64,000 bases of DNA from Candidatus Palauibacter soopunensis (lineage in GTDB: Bacteria; Gemmatimonadota; Gemmatimonadetes; Palauibacterales; Palauibacteraceae), in contig NZ_CANPVT010000022.1 of assembly GCF_947581735.1 (NCBI RefSeq), positions 1 through 64,000 on the forward strand. Direction: 5' to 3'. The notes under the pieces are model-generated. The model saw nothing but the letters and a program-made list of their open reading frames with translations. It did no database searches and was not told the DNA's origin. Shown here piece by piece: positions 9,810 to 18,719 of this stretch. A program made the translations under genes and the position numbers. How positions within the stretch are numbered: position 1 is the stretch's first letter; every line of letters begins with the position of its first letter.

Positions 9810-10155
9810 CGGCCATTCGACATGGCGTTCGAGCCATCTTGACGGAGTCCGAATTGGAGCGCCGGGGGCAGAGCCCGTTGCCGATCCGGAGGTGTGAATT
9901 CGACATCGGGGTGCTTGTGCAGGAAAATTGCGCTTGGGCGTGCGGGACGTGGGTTCCGCAAGTCGCCGGACGGCTTCGGGTTGGGCCACGGCCCGCGGAT
10001 CGCCGGTGCCGATCCGGGTCTGCGGGCCGTGGACGGGAGCGACCCGGCCCTTCGGTATGCCCGGTGCGGCATAGGGGCTGTTCGGCATGTGCAAGCTCAT
10101 GCCGCCCGCCCCGCCGGGTCGCTCCCGTACCAACGATCCCTCCGGGAAGGGGTTG
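9810..10155 (-). repeat. Dispersed repeat, copy B (inverted relative to copy A)
   Basis: On the minus strand this matches 41-375, for example gcatgag-ttgcacatgccg and ctatgccgcaccggg near 10060-10100, and cggcgacttgcggaa near 9960. It follows directly after the broken mobC at its upstream side, so it was probably part of the same element. No coding capacity is convincing: three registers stay open through part of it, which is normal at this GC content. Confidence 0.6.
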
Positions 10156-10290
10156 AGCGCCGCGCCGAGACGGCAGAGCAACTGCTCACCGACCGGCTGG
10201 CGGTCGAGCATTTCCGCGCGAGGCCGAGACACGGCCGACGCCCACCGGTAGCGGCGCCATCGGGCTACCGAGGACGAACGAAGTCGGGCG
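10150..10290 (-). pseudogene. mobC pseudogene
   Basis: Minus-strand DNA from 10290 aligns with the intact mobC start at 52169. The upstream Shine-Dalgarno region is preserved, the opening VRPRKPE becomes FVRPR followed by a TAG stop in place of the Lys codon, and the segment for IGVRVNTAEAAEI is deleted. Similarity resumes at the RRR...QPV...LGAA part and ends at about 10155, where repeat copy B begins. There is no relaxase gene behind it. This is a clear relic of a MobC-type relaxosome accessory gene. Confidence 0.65.
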
Positions 10291-10319
10291 GTCCCCCTTT
10301 CGGGCGCGGATGTCGTGCT

Positions 10320-10380
10320 GGGGGTCCGGGGGATAGCTCCCCCGGCCAGAGTTTTTGTGAAACAAAAGCACATCTCATGT
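10320..10380. promoter_or_regulatory. oriT-like double hairpin, relic copy
   Basis: Two adjacent inverted repeats are present: CCGGGGGA-TAGC-TCCCCCGG (10326-10345, perfect 8-bp stem) and TTTTTG-TGAAA-CAAAAG (10352-10368). The same pair, in the same order and spacing, lies upstream of the intact mobC at 52216-52256. One stem position changes from a C-G pair there to a T-A pair here, so the fold rather than the exact sequence is conserved. Being upstream of mobC fits an origin of transfer, although an RNA leader structure is also possible. Confidence 0.5.
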
Positions 10381-10428
10381 CCATAAAATACATATACAAC
10401 AACGAGTTACGATTACAGCCTGAACAGT

Positions 10429-10441
10429 CCGCGGGAACGTC
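10429..10441 (+). repeat. CCGCGGGAACGTC repeat at accessory-region edge
   Basis: This 13-bp sequence is identical to 56071-56083 and nearly identical to 42525-42537. All three copies lie at edges of regions that look like mobile elements. A 13-bp match alone is expected by chance in GC-rich DNA of this length, so its meaning rests on location. Confidence 0.25.
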
Positions 10442-10471
10442 TCGGGTCCTCGACGAGCCCTCAGGTGGCGG

Positions 10472-12094
10472 TCAGTTGATGCGCTTTTCGCGGCCGGTCC
10501 ATTCGCGGTCGCGGAGGATGTACTTCTGGACCTTGCCGGTGGAGGTCTTGGGGAGGGGGCCGAACTCGATCGCGTCGGGGCACTTGAAGTGGGCGATGCG
10601 GTCGCGGCAGAACTCAATGATCTCGCCCTCGGTGGCGTCGGCTTCCGGCTTCAGCGTGACGAAGGCCTTGGGGCGCTCGCCCCATTCGTCGTGGGGGATG
10701 GCGATGACGGCGCACTCGAGCACCGCGGGGTGGCGGGCGACGGTCTGCTCGACCTCGATGGTGGAGATGTTCTCGCCGCCGGAGATGATGATGTCCTTGG
10801 CCCGGTCCCGGAGTTCCACGTAGCCGTCGGGGTGCCACACGGCGAGGTCCCCCGAGTGGAACCAGCCGCCGCGGAAGGCCTCGTCGGTCGCCTCGGGCTG
10901 CGCGTAGTAGCCCTTCATGACGATGTTCCCGCGCATCACGACTTCGCCCATCGTCGCGCCGTCGCGCGGCACGTCCCCGCCCTCCTCGTCGACGACGCGC
11001 ATGAGGTCGGAGGTGACGAACCCCTGTCCCTGGCGGGCGAGCAGCCGGGCCTGCTCGGCGGGCGGGCGCCCGTCCCAGTCCGCGTGCCACGCGCAGGTGG
11101 CGGTGGGGCCGTACGTCTCCGTGAGGCCGTAGGCGTGGATCGGGTGGAAGTTCAGCGCCTTCAACTGCTCCAGCAGGGTCGGCGAGGGCGGCGCACCCGC
11201 GATCATCGTCCGCACCGCGTGCTCCAGCGGCCGGGCCGCCGGATCGTTGACGAGCATGATCTGCACGGTCGGCGCCCCGCAGTAGTGCGTGACGCCCTCC
11301 GACTCGATGAGCGCCCAGATGCGACCGGGATCGACCTCCCTCAGGCACACGTGCGTGCCGCCGACGGCGGTCACGGCCCACGTGAAGCACCACCCGTTGC
11401 AGTGGAACATGGGGAGGGTCCAGAGATAGACGGCGCCCGGCGTCATCTCCATCTCGATGAGCTCCCCGATCGCGTTCAGGTAGGCGCCGCGGTGCGTGTA
11501 GACGACGCCCTTGGGGCGCCCCGTCGTCCCCGACGTGTAGTTCATCGAGATCGGGGCTTCCTCGTCCGCGGGGCCGGCCGGCAGCGGCGGCAGCTCGGCC
11601 GAACCGGAAGCGGACTCCGAGCCGGAATCGAGGCCATCGGCGAGGAACGCCTCGTAGGGGTCGTTCGGCGCCCCGGTATCGTCGATCCGCACGACCGTCA
11701 CGCCGCGGCCGCGCAGCGCGTCCCCGTCGATCAGGTCCTCGAGGGCGTGGTCGACGAACAGGTACCGCGCGCCGCCGTGCTCCAGGATGTAGGCGATCTC
11801 GCCCGCCCCGAGCCGCGTGTTGATCGCGACCAGCACCCCGCCCGCGGCGGGCACCCCGTAGTGCGCTTCGAGCAGGGGCGGCGTATTCGGCGACAGGAAC
11901 GCCACCCGGTCGCCCGGTTCGAGCCCGGCCCGGAGCAGCCCCGCCGCCAGCCGCCGCACGCGAAGCTCGAACTCGCGGTAGGAGTAGCTCCGGCCGCCGT
12001 GCACGACCGCCGCTTTGTCCGGGTACACGAACGCACTCCGCCGCAGGAATTCGAGCGGCGTGAGGTCGGTGCGGTACGGGCTCCTCTCGCTCAC
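10472..12094 (-). CDS. Acyl-CoA synthetase (AMP-forming)
   Basis: A 540-residue adenylate-forming enzyme that activates a fatty or related carboxylic acid to its acyl-CoA via an acyl-AMP. The P-loop-like motif MNYTSGTTGRPKG lies near residue 185, HAYGLTETYGP near 320, GWFHSGDLAVWHPDGY near 410 and the C-terminal lysine motif STGKVQKY near 521. No signal peptide, so cytoplasmic. The GTG start at 12094 overlaps the stop of the upstream gene (GTGA), implying translational coupling. A Gly/Ser/Glu-rich insertion at about residues 155-175 is unusual for the family. Chain-length preference cannot be read from the sequence; overall it resembles medium/long-chain FadD- or AlkK-like enzymes. Confidence 0.88.
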   Translation of the reverse strand: MSERSPYRTDLTPLEFLRRSAFVYPDKAAVVHGGRSYSYREFELRVRRLAAGLLRAGLEPGDRVAFLSPNTPPLLEAHYGVPAAGGVLVAINTRLGAGEIAYILEHGGARYLFVDHALEDLIDGDALRGRGVTVVRIDDTGAPNDPYEAFLADGLDSGSESASGSAELPPLPAGPADEEAPISMNYTSGTTGRPKGVVYTHRGAYLNAIGELIEMEMTPGAVYLWTLPMFHCNGWCFTWAVTAVGGTHVCLREVDPGRIWALIESEGVTHYCGAPTVQIMLVNDPAARPLEHAVRTMIAGAPPSPTLLEQLKALNFHPIHAYGLTETYGPTATCAWHADWDGRPPAEQARLLARQGQGFVTSDLMRVVDEEGGDVPRDGATMGEVVMRGNIVMKGYYAQPEATDEAFRGGWFHSGDLAVWHPDGYVELRDRAKDIIISGGENISTIEVEQTVARHPAVLECAVIAIPHDEWGERPKAFVTLKPEADATEGEIIEFCRDRIAHFKCPDAIEFGPLPKTSTGKVQKYILRDREWTGREKRIN

Positions 12095-14727
12095 CCGCCG
12101 CCGGCTTCGGCCAGCAGGCGCCGGTACACATCCCGGGCCTCCTCGAACTGGGCGTAGACGTGGTCCTGCTCCGACTGCGACCGCCAGCCGGGCCACTCCC
12201 GCGCCTGGCGTTCCAGTTCGTCGATCCAGTCGAGGCCGTACTGCGCGCCCGCCGCGTCGCGGATCGCCTCGCCTCCGACGGTGAACCAGACCGGGTTCGT
12301 GAACCCCTGCGGATAGGCCGCGTCGAGCGGGAACCGTTCCTCGGGCTCTCCCTCGGCCCGCAGGTGGACCCAGCCGCTCCCGTCGATCTCGACGTCGCCC
12401 GAGTAGGACGCCGACATGCGGTCCTCGGAGAGTTCGAGTTCGAGGACGTCCTCGCCGTCGCGCACGAGCCAGGCGCGGGTCAGCGGCACGATCGATCGAA
12501 CGCTCGCCTCGACGCTTACGCTCGCGGCGTCGGCTCCGAGATTCAGCACGGAACCCGGGATCTCCCCGTTCACGGTCAGTTCGACGAGCGGCCCGTTGGT
12601 CACGAACGCCGCGGCGCCGCGCAGGCCCTCGAACCATCCATCGGCCGTCAGGCTCCCGTCGGGCGTCCGCACGTACGTCCGCATGGCGCCCACGAGCGGC
12701 GTGGCGTGCAGGTTGCTGATCGAGTCCTCCCCCCCGGTCGCGCAGACCCGCACGTCGTTGCTCCACAGCGCGTAGAGCGGGAAGAACCCCGCCCGCTCGG
12801 CCGTGGACCACTCGAGCGCGTCGCTCGTCCCCAGCACCGCGTCGACCATGAACCCCTTCCCGCCCATCAGCCCGAACGTGAGCGGGTCCACATCGCCGAA
12901 GTAGGGGTGGACGTAGCCCGTCGTCGCGCCCTGGTCCTTCGCCTTCCGCATCATGTCCGTGTTCGACGGATACAGACTCTCGATCGCGGTCCCCTCGTAT
13001 CCCGTCGTGAAGGGGGAGATGAGGTGGTCGCGCATCCCGAACATGAACACGTGGCCATAGAACGGCGGCCGGTACTCCTGCCCCACGATGACGACCATGT
13101 CCTCCGTCTCCGCCGACACCGGGTGCTCGCCGCCCCCGGGCACGAAGAACTGGTGGTCCAGGATCCGGTTGTCCTTGTTCGCCACCTGCTCGTTCACGAT
13201 GTCCTGGTCCTCCGCCGCGGACATGAACATCAGGTTCTCGAGCGAGTTGTGGAGGTTGCCGGCGTAGTTCATGTGGACGTGCGTGGAGCCGTTGTGCCAG
13301 CCGTCCGCCGAGAGATCCGCGAACCGGTGCAGCGTGACCTCAAGCTCCACCGTGGCGTCCGCCTCGATCGCCACCTTCATGCGCTGCGGCTCGACCTCGA
13401 AGCCCTTCACGATGGTGAGGTCCGCTTCGCCCGGCGGGAGCGCGACGGTGAACGTCCCGTCCGTGTGGAAGGCCGGATAGCGCCCGCGCTGGCCGATGCG
13501 GGCGTATTCGTCGGGCGGGGCGTGGTACTTGCCGTCCGGCCCCAGAAGGGTGACGCGCGCCGGCACGGGGTCCCGCCCGCTCGCGTCCGTGCGCACCGTG
13601 ACCGAGAGCATGCCCGTCGGCCCCGCGTAGGTGCGCTCCCCGATCTCGATCCGCCGCCGGCCGCCGCCGTACGTCTCGATGAGTTCGAGTTGCGGGAGGC
13701 CGCCCTCGTTCGTGATGTACGCGATCGTCTCCCCATCGGGCGACCAGCGCGGGTGGAAGGCGTCGTGCTCGAAGAAGGTGAGCTTGTACGGCTCCCCGCC
13801 CGTCGTCGGCTGCACGTACAGGTTGTTGAACTGGTCCGCCGCCCCCGCCGTCGACGAGTAGACGAAGCGCCGGCCGTGCAGCGACACGTCCGGCCGCGTG
13901 CGGTACAACGTCTGCTCCCGCAGCACCGTCCGCGCCTCCAAGATCCCGTCCGCGCGCGCCGGGACCCGGATCACGTTGCCGGAGCCCAGCGGGACGTCGC
14001 GGTTCGAGACGAGGAGGAGTTCCTCGCCGTCCGGCATCCACGCGGGCGAGATATACATGTCCATGGGCCCGAAATAGAGCCGGTTGTTCCCGTAGGAGTT
14101 GTCGCTCGTGACCGCGATCTCGGGCCCCGCCCAGTCGCCGTCCGCCACCTCCCGGATGTAGACGTTGAAGAACCCGTTGGGCGCGCTCGACACGTAGGCG
14201 AGGCGCGTGCCGTCGGGAGAGAACACGGGGTCGGCGTACACGAAACTGTCGTCCGTGAGCGCCCGGGTCTCGCCCGTCTCCGTGTCGAGGACTTCGAGCT
14301 GGATCCGCTCGCCCCCGTAGTCGGCGGTGTACGCGATCCAGCGGCCGTCGGGCGAGTAGGAAGGGGACGAGTGGTACGTGCCCCCGCGGGTGAGTTCGGT
14401 CGCATCGCCCGTCTCCACGTCCACTTCCCAGACGGAACCGGCCATCCCCACCGCAATCGATGCGCCGTCGGGCGACCAGGCGGGGAACCAGGGTGTCGTC
14501 CCCGGCGCCGGCGGCAGGTAGTAGTTGTGCATGTAGTTGCCGCCATGCCGCACGCCGGGATATCCGCCGAACGGGGGCGGCGGTTCCTCGGCGAGCACGG
14601 GCGCTACGGGCCGGGCCGAGGCGGACTCGAGCAGCCCCGGTTCGCCGGCCACGCCGGGCGCGCCGTCGCCGGGTTCGCAGCCGAGGATGACGCCGACGGA
14701 AAGAACGAGAACGGGGCCGATACGCAT
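12091..14727 (-). CDS. TolB-type propeller fused to CehA/McbA-like metallohydrolase, lipoprotein
   Basis: An 878-residue exported protein. The signal ends LSVGVILGCEPG, a lipobox. The first half (about residues 60-390) carries repeated SPDGRW/SPDGTRLAY motifs typical of TolB/WD40-like (PD40) propeller blades. The C-terminal half starts with DGWHNGSTHVHM near residue 480, a PHP-type metal motif, and contains further histidines (GYVHPYFGD) expected of the CehA/McbA hydrolase group. Probably hydrolyses an ester, carbamate or phosphoester outside the cytoplasm; the propeller may bind substrate. I placed the start at MRIGPVLVL because an earlier ATG would bury the signal sequence. Overlaps the acyl-CoA synthetase by four bases. 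Confidence 0.8.
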   Translation of the reverse strand: MRIGPVLVLSVGVILGCEPGDGAPGVAGEPGLLESASARPVAPVLAEEPPPPFGGYPGVRHGGNYMHNYYLPPAPGTTPWFPAWSPDGASIAVGMAGSVWEVDVETGDATELTRGGTYHSSPSYSPDGRWIAYTADYGGERIQLEVLDTETGETRALTDDSFVYADPVFSPDGTRLAYVSSAPNGFFNVYIREVADGDWAGPEIAVTSDNSYGNNRLYFGPMDMYISPAWMPDGEELLLVSNRDVPLGSGNVIRVPARADGILEARTVLREQTLYRTRPDVSLHGRRFVYSSTAGAADQFNNLYVQPTTGGEPYKLTFFEHDAFHPRWSPDGETIAYITNEGGLPQLELIETYGGGRRRIEIGERTYAGPTGMLSVTVRTDASGRDPVPARVTLLGPDGKYHAPPDEYARIGQRGRYPAFHTDGTFTVALPPGEADLTIVKGFEVEPQRMKVAIEADATVELEVTLHRFADLSADGWHNGSTHVHMNYAGNLHNSLENLMFMSAAEDQDIVNEQVANKDNRILDHQFFVPGGGEHPVSAETEDMVVIVGQEYRPPFYGHVFMFGMRDHLISPFTTGYEGTAIESLYPSNTDMMRKAKDQGATTGYVHPYFGDVDPLTFGLMGGKGFMVDAVLGTSDALEWSTAERAGFFPLYALWSNDVRVCATGGEDSISNLHATPLVGAMRTYVRTPDGSLTADGWFEGLRGAAAFVTNGPLVELTVNGEIPGSVLNLGADAASVSVEASVRSIVPLTRAWLVRDGEDVLELELSEDRMSASYSGDVEIDGSGWVHLRAEGEPEERFPLDAAYPQGFTNPVWFTVGGEAIRDAAGAQYGLDWIDELERQAREWPGWRSQSEQDHVYAQFEEARDVYRRLLAEAGGG

Positions 14728-14856
14728 CGCAGCTCGCAGGCTCGGGGACCGGTGGACAGGGGCCCCCAACTTGCTCCGCGCCAACGGCCCCGCGCAACGC
14801 GACGGAGCGGCTAGTGGACGGGGCCCGAGATCAGGCCCCGTCTTCGAAGCGGAGCG

Positions 14857-15177
14857 TCAGGCTCCGGGGAGGCGGTAGGAGACGCCTTGGGCGACGGCCG
14901 CGTCGACGGTCTCCGGGTCGATGAGCACGGTCACGGAGACGGTCAGGGCCCCGGCCGCGGCGATGTTCAGCGAGAGCGTCGTGGCGGCGGTCGAGTCGGG
15001 AAGATCGGTGATCAGAATGAGATCGTCGTCGCCGAACGCGTAGTAGAAGCCTTCCAGCGTGCCGCCTACGCTCTCGACGGTCTGGCGCAGCGCTTCGCGG
15101 CGTCCGGTGCCGCCCTCGGCGATCAGGCCCGTGAGGCCGGATTGTGTGTAACTCGTGCGGAACATGTACTTGGCCAT
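14857..15177 (-). CDS. GYD domain protein
   Basis: A 106-residue protein starting MAKYMFRTSYTQSGLTGLI. It matches the small GYD family, with a ferredoxin-like alpha/beta dimer fold, the central FYYAFGDDDLILITDLPD strand pair and a C-terminal VDAAV...YRLPG. Function is unknown in the family; members resemble dimeric alpha-beta barrel stress proteins. Cytoplasmic, no signal. It follows the ankyrin gene by 46 bases and may be the last gene of the DUF1592 operon. Confidence 0.8.
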   Translation of the reverse strand: MAKYMFRTSYTQSGLTGLIAEGGTGRREALRQTVESVGGTLEGFYYAFGDDDLILITDLPDSTAATTLSLNIAAAGALTVSVTVLIDPETVDAAVAQGVSYRLPGA

Positions 15178-15223
15178 GGTTCTCCGTCTCGGTTTCGGTT
15201 GGGTTTGGAGGGTTCTCTGCCGG

Positions 15224-17233
15224 TCAGCAGGTGAGGCAGTTGTCGTTGTTGTGCGAGCCGAGGCTCTCGAGGAGCGCGACGGTCTCCGGGAAGGGCGAGA
15301 CACGCTGTACGGGGCCGTTCGCCATGTCGGCCGTCGTCTGGCCGCGGCGGCTGACGACGGTGACGTCACCCCCGACTTCCACAAGATAGAGGATCATCTC
15401 GTTGTCGCCGCGCGACGCCGCGTTGTGCAGCGCCGTGTAACCGTTGTGGTCGCGGACGTTCACATCCGCGCCGAGTTCCTCGACGAGGTACTTCACGGCC
15501 GGTATCCAGCCCTCGGGCGTGTGGCGGTGCGCGTTGCCCGCGAACCCCTCGCCGTAGCCGACGCCGGAGGCCGCGTGGATCGGCATCACGCCCGGCCCGC
15601 CCGGGGGCACGGGCGGCAACCCCGAGGCATCGGGCGCGTTCGCCCGCGCCCGATCCGCCGCTTCGGCGGCCTCGATCAGCTTGGCCCTCACGTCTTCCGT
15701 GAGATTGTCGAGATCGTTGTCGGGGAACTCCTTCTGCTCCTCCTCCGGCAACTGGTCCCGAATGTCCTGGAGCAGCTTGAGGCGCTCCTCCTGCGGGAGG
15801 TCGGCATAGGAGGAGTCGCGCAGCGCGTTCAGAGCCTGTTGGCGCAGGAACTCGTCCGGGGAGAGACGCTGGCGCCGGGGGGGCGCCTTGGTCGGAATGT
15901 TCGGGTCGGCTCCGTACTCGACGAGGAGCTTCATTGCCTCGACGTCCGTCGCGTAGGCGGCGCGCCAGAAGGCGGTGGCGCCGTTGGTGTCGACGAGGCC
16001 GCAGTTCCGGTTGCCGCAGCCCGTGTAGACCATGTACCACGGGTGCCGCGTGATTCGATGGTTGGGATCCGCGCCCGCGTCGAGCAGCGCGCGCGCCACC
16101 TCGATGTAGTTCGCGCTCTGGAGTGGGCGCTCCTGCGGTTGCGGGAACCGCGTGCGCGGCTGCCAGCGGGCGTTGATCACGGCCCACAGCGGCGAGACGC
16201 CGTTGAGTTCGGCGGCGATGTTCGGGTCCGCGCCCCGCTCGAGGAGCATGAGCACGAGATCGAACTGGCCGTTGATCGCGGCCATCACGAGCGGACTCGT
16301 GTCGTCCGCCGCGCTCACAAGGTCGATGTCCGCTCCACCGTCGAGGAGGGCGACGGTCGACTCCACGTATCCCTGGCGGACCGCGTGCAGGAGCGGCGTC
16401 AGGCCGCCGATCTTCTCGACCGGGGGCAGGAAGAGACGACTGAAGTCGCTCTCGTTCTCTTCTTCCTCCTCGTCTTCCTCGGGAAGGCCCTCCGCATAGA
16501 TTTCGCGTCCTGCGCGCACGGCAGCCTGGAGTTCGTCGGGCGTTGGCGTGCGCGCCTCATCTCCCTGTCCGGCGAAGGCCTCGAGCACCTCCGTCTCACG
16601 CTGCCGCGCCAGGCGGTCCAGCTTTTCCTGCTCGATGATGTCGATGACCAGCGACGTGACGTCGGGGTCCGCGCCGCCCTCCAGGAGCGCGCGGATCGCG
16701 TCGAACCGGTTACCGGCGGCGGCGAAAGTGAGCGGCGTCTGGCCCCACTCCGCCTCGGTCGCATCGGGATCCGCGCCCGCGTTGAGCAGCACGGCGACCG
16801 CGTCGGGGTCTCCCGCCGCCGCGGCGAGGTGAAGCGCCGTGGCGCCGCTGTTCGCGGTCGGCGCCATCACGTCCGATCCGGCGGCGATCAGGTTGCCGAG
16901 GATCGCGGCCGAGCCCCTGCGCGCGGCGAGGTGGAGCGGCGTGTACTGCCCGATCCGCGTGACGGCCGCCACGTCGGCGCCGGCGTAGATGAGCATGTCG
17001 GCGAGTTCCGCGTCGCCCCGGTCCGCGGCCCAGTGCAGCGCGGTCATTCCGTCTCCCTGCGCCGCGTTGACGTCGAGCCCCTGCCGCAGGAGTTCGCGGA
17101 CCGTCTCGACTTCGCCGCGCATGGCGGCGTCGGCGACGGGCGAATCGGGCGGCGAATGAGGCGGCGTCCCCGCCGAAACGAGGACGGCCGCGCAGAGGAC
17201 TGCGAACCCGCGCCGGAGCCTGCCCGCCCGCAC
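15224..17233 (-). CDS. Exported ankyrin-repeat protein
   Basis: A 669-residue protein with an N-terminal hydrophobic segment (RRGFAVLCAAVLVSAG) acting as an export signal, then about ten ankyrin repeats: residues ~45-230 (GMTALHWAADRGDAELADML, YTPLHLAARRG), a charged linker rich in Glu at ~285-310, and repeats at ~320-460 and ~580-650 (GYTALHNAASRGDNEMI). Ankyrin repeats mediate protein binding. Encoded two bases after the DUF1552 gene, so clearly co-transcribed; such ankyrin proteins commonly accompany DUF1592/DUF1552 pairs and probably act with them in the periplasm. The start is a GTG at 17233, chosen because the signal follows directly and the upstream frame is non-coding. Confidence 0.8.
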   Translation of the reverse strand: MRAGRLRRGFAVLCAAVLVSAGTPPHSPPDSPVADAAMRGEVETVRELLRQGLDVNAAQGDGMTALHWAADRGDAELADMLIYAGADVAAVTRIGQYTPLHLAARRGSAAILGNLIAAGSDVMAPTANSGATALHLAAAAGDPDAVAVLLNAGADPDATEAEWGQTPLTFAAAGNRFDAIRALLEGGADPDVTSLVIDIIEQEKLDRLARQRETEVLEAFAGQGDEARTPTPDELQAAVRAGREIYAEGLPEEDEEEEENESDFSRLFLPPVEKIGGLTPLLHAVRQGYVESTVALLDGGADIDLVSAADDTSPLVMAAINGQFDLVLMLLERGADPNIAAELNGVSPLWAVINARWQPRTRFPQPQERPLQSANYIEVARALLDAGADPNHRITRHPWYMVYTGCGNRNCGLVDTNGATAFWRAAYATDVEAMKLLVEYGADPNIPTKAPPRRQRLSPDEFLRQQALNALRDSSYADLPQEERLKLLQDIRDQLPEEEQKEFPDNDLDNLTEDVRAKLIEAAEAADRARANAPDASGLPPVPPGGPGVMPIHAASGVGYGEGFAGNAHRHTPEGWIPAVKYLVEELGADVNVRDHNGYTALHNAASRGDNEMILYLVEVGGDVTVVSRRGQTTADMANGPVQRVSPFPETVALLESLGSHNNDNCLTC

Positions 17234-17235
17234 GA

Positions 17236-18672
17236 TCAGGTCCCCGCGTCCGTCGTGACCGTGGCGGCCTGGTTGAGACCCATCGGTCCCGTGCTGTCGC
17301 CGAAGGTATCCATGTCCTCCACGCCGAGGCCGTGCAGGACGGAGAGCATGGCGTTCGCCATCGGCGTTCCGTCCGGCGCCTTGATGTGCAGGTTGCCCTC
17401 CAGCATCCCGTTGCCGTGTCCCAGTAGGAAGAGCGGCGCCCGCCGGTGGTTGTGCAGGTTCGCGTCCGCCATCGGCGACCCCCACAGGACCACGCTCTGG
17501 TCGAGCAGGCTCGACTCGCCGTGCATCGTGTTCTTGAGCTTGTCGATCAGGTACGGGAGCTGCCCCACGCGGAACTGGTTGATCTTGTTGAACTCCAGCA
17601 CCGCCTCCTCCCGGTTCCCGTGGTGGGAGGCCGGGTGGAAGGGCCGGTCCGACTCGCTGTCGGGGAAGACCCGGTTCTGCGCGTCGCGCCCCGTCTTGAA
17701 CGAGATCACGCGCGTCATGTCGGTCTCGAGGGCGAGCACCTGGATGTCGAACAGCATCTGCATGTGCTCGGTGAACGAATCGGGAACGCCGGCCGGCGCC
17801 TCGGGCAGGGCGCGCTCCTCGCCGCTCGAGTTCCGCCCCTCGACCATCTGAATCCGGCGCTCGAGTTCGCGGACGTTCGTCAGGTACTGGTCCATGCGGC
17901 GCGCGTCCTCCGCGCCGAGGGTACGCTGCACGGAGGAGATCTCGCCCGAAATCCAGTCGAGGATGCTGCGCCGCGTGGCCCGCCGCGCCGCCCGCTCGGC
18001 CTCGGTGCCGCCGGCACCGAACAGGAGGTCGAAGGCGACCCGCGGATCGCGGATCATGGGCAGCGGCTCGGTCGGCGACGCCCAACTCAGCGAGTCGGTG
18101 TACGCGCACGAATAGTTGTACGTGCAGCCGCCCGCCTGATCGAGGTTCTCGATGCAGAACTGCATCGACGGCATCGGCGTGTCCTGTCCGAAACGCTGCG
18201 CGTAGATCTGGTCCATCGAGGTCCCGCAGAAGATGTCGGACCCCTGCGTCTGCTTCGGGTGGGCCTGCGTAAGGAACACGGCGCTCGAGCGGAAGTGGTC
18301 CCCACCGATCTCGGGCGGCGTGAACGCCTCGGCGTTCCGCACGTCCGTGTTGCTGATGATCGTCAGGTGCTCGCGGTACTGCCGCAGCGAGACGAGCGCG
18401 CTGTCATCGATGATCTCGAATTCGCGTCCCGCCTTTTCCGGCGCGAAGAGGAACTTCGTCGCGCCGTGCTCGCGGTTGCACCCCGCAAGGCCGTGCACCT
18501 CCTCGATCGCGATGAGCCGGGTTCCCTTCCCCTCCGTCAGGCTCTTCGCGCTCGTCGATCCCCACAGACGGCCCGCCGGCACCATCGCGTCGAGGAGCGG
18601 CAGGGCGAGCGTCGCCCCGACTCCCCGAATGAAGGTCCTGCGAGGCAGGTGCTGTCCGGTGATGAATTCCAT
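17236..18672 (-). CDS. DUF1552 family exported protein
   Basis: A 478-residue protein with a Tat-type signal (RRTFIRGVGATLALPLLDAM) and the DUF1552 body: WGS-like opening, FLTQAHPKQTQGSDIFCGTSMDQ near 150, QRVF-like segment with HPASHHGNRE near 360, and LLLGHGNGMLEGN near 430. The family resembles sulfatase/alkaline-phosphatase-like secreted proteins and is found with DUF1592 partners, but no reaction is established. Tat export suggests folding or cofactor loading before transport. It lies 47 bases behind the DUF1592 gene and two bases ahead of the ankyrin gene, forming one operon. Confidence 0.85.
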   Translation of the reverse strand: MEFITGQHLPRRTFIRGVGATLALPLLDAMVPAGRLWGSTSAKSLTEGKGTRLIAIEEVHGLAGCNREHGATKFLFAPEKAGREFEIIDDSALVSLRQYREHLTIISNTDVRNAEAFTPPEIGGDHFRSSAVFLTQAHPKQTQGSDIFCGTSMDQIYAQRFGQDTPMPSMQFCIENLDQAGGCTYNYSCAYTDSLSWASPTEPLPMIRDPRVAFDLLFGAGGTEAERAARRATRRSILDWISGEISSVQRTLGAEDARRMDQYLTNVRELERRIQMVEGRNSSGEERALPEAPAGVPDSFTEHMQMLFDIQVLALETDMTRVISFKTGRDAQNRVFPDSESDRPFHPASHHGNREEAVLEFNKINQFRVGQLPYLIDKLKNTMHGESSLLDQSVVLWGSPMADANLHNHRRAPLFLLGHGNGMLEGNLHIKAPDGTPMANAMLSVLHGLGVEDMDTFGDSTGPMGLNQAATVTTDAGT

Positions 18673-18719
18673 GTTCTCCCTCTCGCAACGTCGGACCGCC
18701 GCCCGGCCGCTCAGGCCGC

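Noticed and set aside
10589-12157. Long plus-strand open frame (522 codons) over the acyl-CoA synthetase
   Set aside because: Antisense shadow in GC-rich DNA; Arg/Val/Asp/His-rich composition with no motifs, while the minus frame carries all AMP-synthetase motifs.
12160-14814. 884-codon plus-strand frame over the propeller-CehA gene
   Set aside because: Same type of shadow; repeated RV/RR/HV composition and no domain.
15155-17851. 898-codon plus-strand frame over the ankyrin and DUF1552 genes
   Set aside because: Crosses two real genes on the other strand and lacks any recognisable domain.
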